Shown here: positions 24,101-35,258 of the stretch, piece by piece
Numbering within the stretch: position 1 is the first letter of the stretch
How the letters are laid out: each line of letters starts with the position of its first letter
Source: Polytrichum commune
Lineage: Eukaryota; Streptophyta; Polytrichopsida; Polytrichales; Polytrichaceae
Reading direction: 5' to 3'
DNA: 64,000 nt
Assembly (NCBI GenBank): GCA_950295325.1
Contig: OX485807.1
Location: 4,588,501 to 4,652,500 of the forward strand
Notes under the pieces: model-generated
Told to the model about the DNA's origin: nothing
The model's database searches: none
What the model saw: the letters and a program-made list of their open reading frames with translations, nothing else
Position numbers and translations under genes: made by a program

Positions 24101-25689
24101 TTCAGCATCTTGCAAATCTCGGGGAAAGTGGGCCGCTGGTCTTGATGTATATCCCAGCAACGGCTAATAAGGATTCGTAGGTATTCGGGGCAATGCTGCG
24201 CAGGGAGATCCGGTCGAAGCCCTTCCACAATTTTGGCACCTAGTCCCTCCCTGCGCTCATCCTGGTATGGCACTTTCCCAGTGAGAATCTGCGAACAGAT
24301 CATTCCAAAGCTCCAGATGTCGGTCATTAGAGAAAAATCTACATTCTTCGCACCTGCTTCTTGATCGACCTCAGGCGCAGCGTAAACACTTCTCAGAGTT
24401 GATGCGGTTACAATTCCGAAATCCGCGAGTTTCACTCGGACATAGCCGCCCTGGTGCAGAGAGGTCTCCGAAGGTTGCACAAGAATGCTAGAAGGTTTGA
24501 GGTCCTTGTATGCAATCTTTCTGTTGTGGAGGTACCTCATTCCTTTGGCAACTTGTAGCATGAGATCGATGGCCACTTGCAGGTCGACCGGACATCCTCG
24601 CTTGTCAAACTCGTCTTCAATGTGCGTAGAGAGATTCTTCGGCATCCATTCCATCAGCAGATGACAAGATCTTGTGACGTCATCCTCGCCGTACAAGAAA
24701 TACTTAGCAATGTGCGGGTGATTACACCTGCACAGGTTGAGTGATTCCTTCACATCCATGGCCTCAAATACTTTCAGAGAACATTTCCGGTTCAGCCAGA
24801 TTACTTCGTGACCTTGCCCGCCTCTCCGCAACGTTATCATCGTCTTAACCTTCGTGAACTCCATCAATTGCAAAGCGACGTCTACAGGAACATCGCCATC
24901 TCCCTGGCACTTGAAAAGAGAGTAAACCGCAAGAGCATACTCGGGGTTAATTGAGACACTGCTGGTGTTTGCAGCTTCATGCTTCTTCGTGATTACGTTA
25001 AGCTTGTGGAGTAAGTACTTCTTGTCTTCCTCCGAGGCCCTCTGCATAGTCTTGCTGCCAGTTTCTTTCGATAGTTTCTTGACAAGAGTTTGGTGCTTTT
25101 GGACCGCCTTAGCAGCAGCTTCTTGTGCTTCTTTGGCTCTGGCAGCCTGACCTTGCATGCTTCTGCATCCGTGTAGAGCGGCAAACTTGACCATGTTCGT
25201 CCACCAAGAAAGATCAAGGCGAAACTCCGCCACCTCCTCATCGATGCTCACCAAAGTTACTGCTCCATCAAGAAAATTCTGGCACATGCACTTGCGCACG
25301 AGATCCTCAAGACGCTTTAACAAGAAGAGAATCTCGCGTAGCGCGCCCTGCTCATGATTGTGCCCGGCCAATAAGCTGGTTGACCTGTTTTGATCCTCCA
25401 AGACAATCTTCGTCTTTGCAAGTTTCTTCACCAAGCATCTGCAGAGATGCTTGTGAAGCTGAATCTGGTCGTTCACCAGGAGATCCTGCACTCGATTGAT
25501 CACAGCTAGGACAGTGTCCACTTCGAGCAGTTCGTCTCGACATGCGCTCCGAGTTGTCCAAGCCATTTGGCGAAGCGACCAGTAAAGTTTTCGATGGCCA
25601 AAAGAATGTATTATGTCAGAGAAATTACTCCAGGTGTGAAAGAGGACTCCGTGAATTGCAAACAGAGCTCCGTCCATACACCGAGCCAT
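20467..25689 (-). CDS. K1: MLKL-like (pseudo)kinase with unknown C-terminal domain, 4 exons, 816 aa
   Basis: Coding exons are 23993-25689, 21932-21984, 21502-21545 and 20467-21123. All junctions are GT-AG with phases 2, 1, 0 (donors CCAG|GTGCTT, AGAT|GTAAGT, ACAG|GTGTGT). Residues about 1-25 are hydrophobic. About 52-175 form an alpha-helical domain (INRVQDLL, LLKRLEDLVRKC, WWTNMVKFAALHG). About 180-240 is a charged linker, 280-535 the kinase fold, and 599-816 the unknown C-terminal domain. The kinase keeps K306, DFG (423-425), APE (438-440) and the DIWSFG helix. It has lost two residues and a Gly in the nucleotide loop, reads YKD (394-396) for HRD, Ser401 for the metal-binding Asn, and has an activation loop about 12 residues shorter than K2. 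It is probably a pseudokinase. Domain order recalls plant MLKL (HeLo-like bundle plus kinase), implicated in immunity; that assignment is inference. Intron 1 (2.0 kb) holds a GC-rich repeat. Confidence 0.8.
23280..23940. repeat. GC-rich repeat inside K1 intron 1
   Basis: Two blocks rich in GGGCC/GGCCC sit in otherwise AT-rich intron. TTGACAATCGCTG occurs at about 23433 and 23866, and a related TTGACAATCGGCTG near 23883. An inverted repeat is formed by CCGGCTGGGGCCGTCCAAAT (about 23738) and its near complement ending at about 23808, with one extra G. GGTTGGGGCTAGA at about 23283 recurs as GGCTGGGGCTAGA at about 23889. It is probably a transposed repeat that accounts for the long intron. Confidence 0.65.
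23993..25689 (-). CDS. K1 exon 1: N-terminal helical domain plus degenerate kinase
   Basis: The first coding exon has 1697 nt, the same length as K2 exon 1 when K2 is started at 35198. The start ATG lies in CTCACCATGGCT and aligns with the internal K2 Met (MARCMDG against MAGCLDG). The frame runs three codons past the donor at 23992/23991, so the TGA at 23983-23985 is intronic. Confidence 0.85.
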
Positions 25690-26470
25690 GGTGAGAGCAG
25701 CGAAGGAAATTCTAAAACCGATGAATCACTAGACACCTAGCACACTAATCCTCGCAATTTTTTTCCAAGATCCTTGCCACTGCCTGCAATGATCGATTCG
25801 GAACTCACCTCTCTATCAGCTCGTAATCTGAACTAAAGCACTACGACAAAGGTAAAGTGCACAGCTCTGAAGAGAAACCGGAGAATGAAGACCTGTCACC
25901 CTGATTATCCACAATTCTTTTGCATTTAAAAAGACGTCAAGAAATTGTCGTGTAAACGTAATCAAGAAACAGTGATCGAGCAGCGATGACGTCCAAATCA
26001 ACCAAGGCAAATTACTACATAGAAGCCCTTGCAGAACTCTACTCCGACGGTGTAACTAAGTTCTGGCTGCTCATCTTGCTGCCGTCCATAGCTCTTGATC
26101 GGTGATGAGTGTCTACATGTGCGCTTGACCAGGCTACAACTAATCCAAAGAGAATTGCGAGAGGAATGGATTACACAAGCAGGCCATTAGAAGTCAAGCC
26201 TGGATTCTCTTACAACAACGGATCAGGAGCTGATGAAGATCTAGTAGCGGCCAAACGAAGAATGTTAAGTAACCTACGAGCTTGTTAAGGGCTTGGAAGC
26301 ATTACTACACTAGTGATAAGCTCTGCTGCTACAGTGCGTGGCAATGCTCAGTCGGCGCCTATAGAAGAAACCGACATCCAGGTACATGCGTGGAGTATGC
26401 ATCTAAGATTCTCACTTTCTTTTAAATGATCACATAGGACCTCAAAATCAACGCATGTTATTTCAATTAA
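25690..26470 (-). promoter_or_regulatory. K1 5' upstream region, duplicated almost perfectly at 60239-61033
   Basis: This is the immediate upstream region of K1. From 25672 (inside the sixth codon) to about 26460 it matches 60239-61022 with only a 5-base deletion and one substitution by eye, whereas the sequence beyond 26470 differs by roughly one base in ten. I cannot place a TATA box or transcription start with confidence. Confidence 0.6.
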
Positions 26471-26628
26471 TAGCCCACCTACATTTACTGGTGCGGGTCA
26501 CTAGTGAACCATTCCTGCAAGCAGAGGCCACTTTTAGAGTTGGTTTAGCCAATGAAAGCCATTGGTTGCAACCAATGTTGGTACTCATTATTCACCGGTG
26601 ACCCGCACTAGTAAGTGTGGGTGGACTA
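26471..26628. mobile_element. 158-bp MITE with TAGCCCACC termini
   Basis: The left terminus TAGCCCACCTACATTTACTG continues into GTGCGGGTCAC, and the right end is its inverted copy with a few mismatches (36-bp arms). The same element sits at 61034-61190 in the second D copy, so it predates the duplication. Confidence 0.75.
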
Positions 26629-26999
26629 TAAGGCACTATCAGGGTTTATTTGGTTGCTTCTCTTTATTGGACACTTATGTTTTGATTGGTGTGTGGTTAG
26701 GTGAGGATCAACGAACAATTATCATAAAAGACACATGTTCAAAAGAGGTTGGACTACATCTTCAAATTTTATTAACTACTCAACACTCAATAATGATCAC
26801 AACTTTAGGGAGGACCTACATATATATATAGTTTGGAATCAACATACATACACTTCCAAAAACTGTAATTGAATCATAGGAGGTCCAATTTTTGTTGATG
26901 CTTCATCGTAGATTTGGTTGATGTAACACAAGTTTTGTTGTGTATATCTAATGGGTAGAAGTTGGGGAATATGAGTATGAACTGACTAACCTAGGGGGT

Positions 27000-27960
27000 A
27001 GATTCTTTAGTGGAAACCTAAGTGATGTGCATGGGTGACCATGAAATAACACCCCCTATATCTGATAATTTTACAGAGGAAACGAATGTATACGTACTAA
27101 CGGTAGGCTAAAAAATGGACTTGTGTATTTATATTAAGCTTTTCGTTTTAATGTGAAAAATGTCTTCACAACATACCAAAAAAACATAAAATCATGAAAT
27201 AAATAGGGCTTAATAACATATACAAGTTATCAAAAACGATTACCATATGACAACGATGGATGAAAATGTAAATTGGATGAAACTAGGCACATATATTGTC
27301 AAATTTCTCTCTAAACCTTATGGCCCCCTTTTGTGATTCTACATTTCCTTTAAAACTCTTAATGGCCTTTTTAAATGTACACACTAGAGAGAGAAAATGC
27401 CTCTCCTTTATGTATATTGTCTATGTTAATGGCTCAAATAACACCTCTTATTACACTCACATTAGTTTGAGCATGGTATGAAGCTAGGGGATGGACTCTT
27501 CATTGGAAACCTAAATGATGTGTGTGGGTGACTATAAAATAAAAACACTTATATACAATAATTTTATAAAGGAAAAAAAATGTATATATGCTAAATGGAC
27601 TCATGTATTTATACTAAGCTTTCAATTTAATGTGATAAATGCCTCCATTACATACACTAATATATAAATTATGAAATAAATAGGCCTTTATTATATATAG
27701 AAGTCACTGGGAACTATCACCATATGACAACATGAAAAGAGAAATGTAAATTGGATGAAACTAGCACATCTATTGTCAATTTTTCCTCTAAACCTTAGGG
27801 CCCCTTTTCGTGAATCTACATTTACTTCAAAATTCTTAATGACCTTTTTAAATGTGCACATTAGGGAATAACAATACCGCTCCCTTGTGTATATTATGTA
27901 CGCTAATGCCTCAAATAATACCCCTTATTACACTTACGTTAGTTCTTATGTGGTGTGAAG
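27000..27960. repeat. Tandem pair of about 480-bp units inside block D
   Basis: GGAAACCTAAxTGATGTG, TGGATGAAACTAG and CTCTAAACCTTA..GGCCCC each occur twice with a spacing of about 480 bp (first unit about 27000-27480, second about 27485-27960). Both units are present in the second D copy (61555-62510). Confidence 0.75.
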
Positions 27961-27975
27961 TGTCCCTCCCCCTGG

Positions 27976-28390
27976 AACACAATATTCATTAAAATGAGAG
28001 TTTTCCAGTGAATTGAGAGTACATAAAGAAAACTATTAATCCAAGAATGAAATGAAAACCACTAGAAAGTTGTAGAGTACAAGTAAAAAAAATAACATTT
28101 GATTTTCCGCTGTAAATTCCGCCGTAGTTTCCATTAAAATGAGAGTATGTTAAGCTGGGAAATCGACTCATTTAGGTCGACTCAACTTAAATTGACAACA
28201 TAATGTCCTCATTTAGGTCGACTCAACCTAAATGAGTCGATTTCCCAGCTTAACATACTCTCATTTTCATGGAAACTACACATCTGAAGTATAATCTAGT
28301 ATTTATCAACCCAACATGACTTTTAGGTGTCCAAATGGCCAATATTATTTTGAGAGGATCCCACTCTCTCAAAATATTGAATATCGTGTT
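27976..28390. mobile_element. Fold-back MITE (415 bp) present only in D copy 1
   Basis: Termini AACACAATATTC and inverted GAATATCGTGTT are flanked by CTGG on both sides (27972-27975 and 28391-28394). The second D copy has an uninterrupted site near 62520. The interior carries long inverted arms at 28124-28177 and 28226-28279: 54 bp with one mismatch, spacer 48 bp. A duplicated segment containing TTTAGGTCGACTCAAC lies around the spacer. Confidence 0.8.
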
Positions 28391-29789
28391 CTGGACCGAA
28401 TAACACCCACATACCTTTTGCAATGTATGGTAGCCAAGGTGGCAATCAACAATGATTCACCAAACTAACCATTGTCATTATTATACAATTAAACCATTGG
28501 ACAAGTTTTCGCATTATTCAAACACTTATCTTTGTTTACAATGTTAGAACAATGTCATCCTAAATTGATTTTCTTTTTTGGAGAATAATATGCGAAAAGT
28601 GAAGGGAGTCTCAAATAAAATATATTTAGTTTAGGATGTAGAGTGAGGATTTGCTGAAATTTTGCCAAGTCTCAAATTTACACAATTCACAATTGTGGAA
28701 AGTATTGAACCTTGGACGGTGTTCATATTTAAAGCACATAATCCATAAAACCTCATATTTTGATGTCCATTTTTAACATCAAGAAATGCCATATGCAACA
28801 TTAATATAGGTATCCAATTAAGAAGATTGGCGTTTTAAGAGTGTGCCCACTAGACTGGGAAAAATTTCTTGCTTTTATTGGTTGTGAGACTTCATAAGAT
28901 ATCCTTGTCCTTTTGTTTATAACTAAAATTGCACATTGACCACCTATATTGTTATAGAGGGGCTACTCTTTGGAGACATTGGTTGCAAACACATGAAAAC
29001 ACTTACCCTCATTGGAGCAAGATTAAAGTGCCATGTTGAATGTCAGAGATCCAAGGGAATAACATCAAACAAAGGGGATTCTTGACTATCGGAACTTGGA
29101 AGAATGCTTGTAATCCAATTGGATTGAAACCCATAAAAACATACCAAGAGCTCAAACCCTCAACATTCTTGAGCTCAAGATTTTGGTTGAGAGCTTGTCA
29201 TGAACATTCCACATGGGATTCATCAAGGCACCCCCATTGAAAGTTGAAGTGTAATAGTCAATATTAATGGACAAGCATGACTAAAGCTCCCCGCCAATGA
29301 GAAGGCCCATTTCTTCAAGCCCTCAATGTCTGAGCTCTCAACCTCTCTAGTGTCAAGGGAGTTCAATGACCAAAGGCTATGACACCCATACACTTTATGG
29401 ATTCAGATCCCTCGGATATTAATCCATATAACAAGGAAGGTGGGTATATTGCATGCAGCTTCATAGGCTTGATTGCATGCACGGTAGGCAGCAATATTTG
29501 AACATGTAAATGTATCTTAAAACAACTTAACAATTTTGGGAAAATGAAAGTTGATCTAAAAACTGTGACTTTCATGTATTCTCTTCCTTCTGTAGAGGTG
29601 TGGGATATTGCAGGTATGAACTACAAAAAATTTGCAACTCGTTTAGAAATTAGTGCACGTATCTTCAAATTGTATTGTGTTGTATAGGTGGGGATTGACA
29701 GGTGCATATATAGTACCCTAAATTGTGGTTGCTAAATAAAATATATTTGTGACCAGAAGTGAGACTCTGAATCATCAGAACCAAACCAT

Positions 29790-29985
29790 CCATGTAGAGT
29801 GGAGGCGCCCATAACCGATCACTTAAGAGACTCTGCACGTTTAAGGAATAAAACTATCAAACAAATTGCAATCCTCCTAATTTTTATCTTCCTACATGAG
29901 GAAAATTTGCACCGCCTTATACTTCTCCAAATCTAGCACAAAATCCCTTAAGTGATCATTTATGGGCGTCTCTACTCTAGTATGG
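29790..29985. repeat. Head-to-head pair of a dispersed module
   Basis: CCATGTAGAGTGGAGGCGCC through CTTAAG at 29790-29826 recurs inverted at 29947-29985. The 29838-29930 sequence between them is the reverse complement of the module that follows the same motif at 59805-59900. The direct version is at 59755-59900 and 63615-63760. Confidence 0.75.
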
Positions 29986-30107
29986 ATCTCCACTATGTGA
30001 TGTCCAAGGCCCACTTCACACACGAGCCAAGAGCCATGACCATGAGATTGTGAGAACCCAAAAGAAGTGTGCAAATTCCATCACAAGATGTTTCCAAAAT
30101 CATGACA

Positions 30108-33068
30108 TTTGATCACAAGCCCTCAAGTGTAATGTCAAGTCATATGTGACCAAACCCTCAACCAAATGCTATTTAATGAATCTTTATTCTTGCAAGGTCC
30201 TCACACATGATAAAATATAATAATTCAACGGTTGAGATTCCAAAATGTCATGGTCTCACGATTTTGTGTTAGGGCTACCTCCAAGAGGTGATTTTTGAAA
30301 GTAGTCCAAGTGACCATGAAACATAATTCATTTGATACACTAAATCATGTAAGAATCTATGTAGACTTTACATCCATCTTTGCATTCACTTACTCTGTTG
30401 GTCCCTCAAGCATATAACACCATGGACGAGTATTTTTCTCTAATAACATGCAAAGTGACATCATCCAGTTGTGGGCATTCTAGTGGAAGTTACATCAATG
30501 AATCAAAGAAAATGAACTTGGGTATCTAACATTGTGAAGCAACTGGTCAAAGTTTGTAGCTTGAGACCACTGAATGCTGAGGACTTAGCGCCACTTCACA
30601 CACGAGACTAAGGGCCCTAGTCATCCAGTGTCGACACTGAACTGCTCATTACACCATTTAACTATTGGCCATTGAAGGCTCCCCATGACCTGCCTTCAGA
30701 GTAATCATTCAGCCAGAAAAGGGCAGAAAAGCTTACAAAGCTTGCAGGTGTATTTTGATAAGCTGTTTAAATCTCCATGTGTACTAATAGCTCCTCAAGA
30801 TAATCATGAGGTTTCTGGCTCAATGATGGACTAGCCACATGTCACTGTAGTCAAAAAATTGGACAAACCTTCGACTCAATCAAGGTCTACATTCACTGCC
30901 AATGCCGATGTATAGATATGTTCTGAACATGTTTCCTGTCCAATACTTTAATGTATCAGCTTCTAGCAAGCATGGTGTTCTAAGATAATTTGAGTACTTG
31001 AACTTGATGTTTGATGACTATCTCAAAATCACAAGAGTTCAGCACTCCATATCGACTGCAGAAAACATTTGATGAGCCAAGGATCTTAAAAACAAACAAA
31101 AGCTGGGCTCCTGGCAACTAATATGACATCCATCTGAGGGAACTTTTCAGGCTTCAAAAGTCTCTGAACCATTGTGTTTTCAATGCTCCACAGACAAAAG
31201 TGGCAGTACAGAATCCACAATGACATTTTGTGCAGAAAGAGGTCTTTGCAGTGCTTACGCTAAACCTATGGCATCTTTACCATCGTCGCATTGTTTATTG
31301 ACTCTGCAAACACAATATCTGCATTCAATTGCAAAACATATTAGAGCTTAGAATCATTCACAAATTACAACGAAAGAAACTGGAGACATGAAGATAAATA
31401 ATAAGAATCCTGTAACAATTTCTACAACAAAGAGTAGTACAAAATATATATTCCTCTGTGAACATGTGACAATGACTCCAATTACTTTGAACAGACAAAA
31501 GCAAGCAGGAGAGTTGCAAATCACAGTAGACTTAGGCCACAGCAATGATGCTGAACACTAGAATTTACCTGTCATGTAAGCATCAAAGCCTGTTCGCAGG
31601 GGCTCAACATAGGTCTTGTCCAGAATGCAGTTATTGCCAGATATAGTATACTAACTTCGATGAAGTCCGGATTAAGGAGACTTGGCATCAATGAGTGCTA
31701 GGATTCTTCTCCTTGAACTGAAGTTTTGTACGCCCCATTTTAATATGAACCCCAGTGAAGTAGATTTCAGAAGGAAAGCAATGATCATCCTCCTGAATAA
31801 TTTCCCTGTTTCGCTGAATAATCTTGATCTGTTGATGGACTCAGTAGGGATAGCAGCATTTAATTCAAAGTTGATATTGAGAATGTAGTGACCTTTTTCC
31901 CAGGATTTGTCTCCGGGATTTGGCTACCCACCACCTGCACGTTCTCTGAAGACATGTCCGCTGTGCTTGGGTCACCAAGCACCAGGTCCTCACCATGCCA
32001 CAAATGTGAAATTAGAGCATGCTCTGTTGCATTGTAGCTCATATTAACATACACATAATGTGCTGTGTCTTCACTTTTGCTATAGAATGATCCAACTGTC
32101 ACACATTCGTGTGACAAAGTGTCCTTACTACCCCATTCACACTTTATAATCTCTGGTGTTGTGCTTCGAGGATCTGTCTCTCCAATAAACCCACCCTCTA
32201 CGGCTGCAATGTTATTTTCCTTCAACTTGTTTGCATGCTTAGAATTCACAAAGACACCGATGAGGCAGCCATATGCAAATTTCTCTGCTGGTTTCGTCCA
32301 ACAACTGCCTTTCATGATGACAGCCTCGAAGGGTGATAATTCCTTGATTGCATTTTTGTTCTTCAAACCTTCACCCTTGATCCCCCTCAAAAGTGTCTCA
32401 TATGGCCCATAAATCTCCTTATGCATTGATGCATCTGTGTAGAAACGGAAGCTTGTGCCGATGAGGATGTAACTCTGCACATCAAGGATCTGCCAAAATT
32501 TATTGATCACAAAATGAATAAATTGCAACAACCATGGTGAATAAATGATGAAACACCAAATCTATCATTAAGAAGACTTGTGTATCTGTGTCTCATTGTA
32601 CCCCATCAATTCTAATTAGTTGACAAACTGGGTCTTGGTATCGATTGGGGTTTAAAAAAATGGTGCAGCAGCTAGTAAATGAATGAGGTGTCCTAGGGTA
32701 CCCACCTGTCCAATCTCCTGCGCATATTGTTCATTTTTCATCTCACAATCTGCAGACCAAACCGGAAAGTCTGTATTAGACAACTAAATCTGACAGAACA
32801 CCGGAAAGCTCTGATTTAATTTGTGATAAATTTTGTTAAATGGGTTGCTTCTGTACCATAGTGAAGCCCTTTGTAGTTCTTGACAGTCTCTTCACCAATA
32901 TGCCCATTCCATTAGTGATTAATGGGATGCAAGGTTTCCCACAAAGGCATAGGCATTTTGAATGAGGAGGATGAAAGATGCCCGAATGAAGACTACTGAG
33001 TGAATGTAGCATGTGGTAAAGTCGAATTCCCGACAATACCACGTGCAATTCCCTGTACCACGTCCAAA
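30108..33068 (-). repeat. Block A, right copy (inverted partner 1-2964)
   Basis: It matches the reverse complement of the first 2964 bases. It contains exons 3 and 4 of K2 and its 3' flank. Homology to the left copy reaches the window edge at 33068 and probably continued through the rest of the gene. Confidence 0.9.
31860..32489 (-). CDS. K2 exon 4: unknown C-terminal domain
   Basis: The terminal exon has 210 codons including TAA. The acceptor TTTGGCAG|ATCC is identical to K3. It is closest to K3 (about 177 of 209 residues identical) but shares TSFRFYT and AYGCL with K1. I see no signal peptide or membrane segment in it. Confidence 0.8.
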   Translation of the reverse strand: MLDVQSYILIGTSFRFYTDASMHKEIYGPYETLLRGIKGEGLKNKNAIKELSPFEAVIMKGSCWTKPAEKFAYGCLIGVFVNSKHANKLKENNIAAVEGGFIGETDPRSTTPEIIKCEWGSKDTLSHECVTVGSFYSKSEDTAHYVYVNMSYNATEHALISHLWHGEDLVLGDPSTADMSSENVQVVGSQIPETNPGKKVTTFSISTLN

Positions 33069-35198
33069 CTAGGGCTTCATGTTTCAAACAGGAATTTTCT
33101 TGACTGGATTTGAAAAACAAGTGGAAATGTGATTACTTACATTTTTCATTGGGATCTAATCGACTGGGAGTGCCAACATCATCCAGCCTGCATCAGTACA
33201 ATACCAAAGAGTGTTGACCTGACTATTGTAATAAATAGATGAAGGCTTGAAGAAGTCAAATACAAGAACAAACATCACCAAAGCCGTCCAGCACTGAAAG
33301 TACACGTACACATTGCCAACTCTGAGAATGTAAGTCTGGATAAGCAGCACATGAGGCGTACATAAACACTGAAAAATGCAATGCCAGCAGAAATTTTACT
33401 CACAAATTGTTCACAGGTGAGCAAGGCCCTTTCATGTCAATGACCTCCCAAAATTATTGAATGGTTCGTGTTCAAAGCAGAGTAATTCAAGAATTGAGTA
33501 CCTGGTTGTGATTGGACAGTATGGATCAGGTAAATCACAGGTTTTGTAGGGAAGCGAATGCTCGCAGACGTCAAAGCGCATGACACCCAAGCTCATAGCT
33601 TTTGCAAGCTTCAGCATCTCGTAAACATACTCAAAAGTGGGCCTCTTCTTTGGATCGATATCCCAGCAACAGCTGATGAGCTTTCTTAGGTATTCAGGAC
33701 AATCCTCAGGGAGAAGTGGTCGCAGTCCTTTTACAATTCTGGCATGAAGTCCCACCCTCAACTCATTCTTATATGGTACTTGACCAGTGAGAATCTCACA
33801 GGATGTTACTCCAAAGCTCCAGATATCGACCATCGGAGGCAATTTTAGGTATTCTCCATCTGCTTGGTAACCGAAGGCCTCAGGCGCAGCGTAAGTCGTT
33901 GTGCCTTGGTTTGGGGTTTGCGATGAGGCAGTTGCAGTATGGTTGTAACCCTTTGCATTTCCCATATCCGCGAGTTTTACTCGAACATAGCCATCCTGCT
34001 GAGAACTCTCACAAGGTTGTACAAGTATGTTACCTGGTTTGAGGTCTCTGTGCACGATCTTCATACTGTGGAGGTATCGCATCGCTTTTGCTATTTGCAA
34101 CATGATGTCAATTGCCACATGTAATTCAAACGGTGCACCATCTCCTTCAGGATATCTTCTCCTGAGCTCGTCGTCAATGTGGACTTTAAGATTCTTGGGC
34201 ATTCTCTCCATAAGCAAACAACTTTGCCTCCTGCTCTTCTCCCAGTACCACAGAAACTCTACAATGTGTGGATGATTGCATCGACGCAAAATGAGGCCCT
34301 CCTTCATATCTACAACCTCAGACTCTTTCAAAGCACACTTACGGTTTAGCCATGTTACTTCCCACACTATGCCAAATCCGCCCCTCCCTATCGTATCTCC
34401 CAGGATGAACTGCTTCAGCTGTGTGGCGACCTCTTCCGGGATACTGTCATCGTCTTGCTTGATCTTCCAATGCAAGTAAACTGCAAGAACATACTCTAGA
34501 GTTGGTCCTACAGATTTCCCTGTGAAGCTCGGGGCCACTGTCCTGTCCTTGTCCCTAATTTCTGCTAGCTTGTTGAGGAGGTTCTTCTTGTCTTCATTCC
34601 AGGCCCTCCGCAAAGATTCACTACCACCTTCTGAGAGTTTCTTGAGAAGAGTTTTGTGTTTTTGCATCGCTTTGGCAACAGTATCTTGCGCTTCTTTTCC
34701 TCGAGCCTCCCCTTGCAACATAGGACCATGCAGAGCTGCAAATTTGACCATACTTGTCCACCATAATAGGTCAAGATGAAGCTCCACTACCTCTTCTTTG
34801 AAGGTTTTCATGGTCATTGCTCCATCAAGGAAATCCTGCCATATGCACTTGTGCACTAGATCCTCAACACGCTTCAACACAAAGAGTAATTCGCGACTTG
34901 CGTTCCTTTGGTTGTCCGTGGCCAAAGTGGGTCTGTTGCAAGCTTCTAAGGCTATCTTCATCTTCGCTAGCTTTCTCGCTAAGTGCCTCCACAGATGATT
35001 GTTGAGCTGAATTCGGTCGTCCTTTAGTAGTTCCTGCACTCTGTTGATCTCCGCCAAGACCGAGTCCATCTCCAATTCGTCCTGCTTTGTATCGGTAAGT
35101 TCCGGATTGGTGAAACCAGACGTGCTCCAGATCGGCAAGAAGAACCTGCGTATTACAAACACAGCCCCAGCTACACAACCATCCAGACAACCGGCCAT
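31860..35198 (-). CDS. K2: MLKL-like kinase with unknown C-terminal domain, 4 exons, 805 aa
   Basis: Coding exons are 33502-35198, 33141-33187, 32706-32749 and 31860-32489, with GT-AG junctions in phases 2, 1, 0 as in K1. I start at the ATG at 35198 (GGCGATGGCC) because it aligns with the K1 start; an upstream in-frame ATG at 35258 would add 20 residues. Residues about 40-157 are a helical domain, 160-225 a charged linker, 265-530 the kinase, and 597-805 the unknown C-terminal domain. Kinase motifs present are GRGGFG (270-276), K291 in CALK, HRD (383-385), KPGN with Asn390, DMG (411-413) in place of DFG, a Ser/Thr-rich activation loop (TATASSQTPNQGTTT), and APE (438-440). It is probably catalytically competent apart from the unusual DMG. 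The N-terminal bundle plus kinase recalls plant MLKL (inference). Upstream lie a degenerate direct repeat and block C; downstream is block A. Confidence 0.85.
33502..35198 (-). CDS. K2 exon 1: N-terminal helical domain plus kinase
   Basis: First coding exon, 1697 nt, ending in AACCAG|GTACTC (donor GT at 33501-33500). The frame runs 22 codons past the donor; those codons are intron 1 (314 nt). The N-terminus has a hydrophobic stretch (AGAVFVIRRFFLPIW) like that of K1, possibly a membrane-associating helix. Confidence 0.85.
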
Positions 35199-35258
35199 CG
35201 CCTCCACAAGCTGTGTTGAGGTCGAAAAGCGTGTCCTGACGCAAGAAATGTGCACCAC

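Larger units (their letters stand above)
25672..29838 (+). repeat. Block D, copy 1 (direct partner from 60239 to window end)
   Basis: It covers the K1 start codon region, its upstream sequence and about 3.4 kb of noncoding DNA. The partner at 60239 is colinear and in the same orientation, with indels (notably lacking the 27976-28390 MITE and part of 29290-29690). Open frames conserved between copies (25816-26010 with 60384-60578; 26562-26831 with 61160-61420) reflect DNA identity, not a known protein. Confidence 0.9.

Noticed and set aside
25816-26010. A 64-codon minus-strand frame identical at 60384-60578
   Set aside because: It lies in the near-identical K1 upstream duplication; identity reflects the DNA duplication. 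No domain or start context supports a protein.
33156-33350. A 64-codon minus-strand frame as a separate small gene
   Set aside because: It overlaps K2 exon 2 in another frame and spans intron 1; the splice model explains the region.
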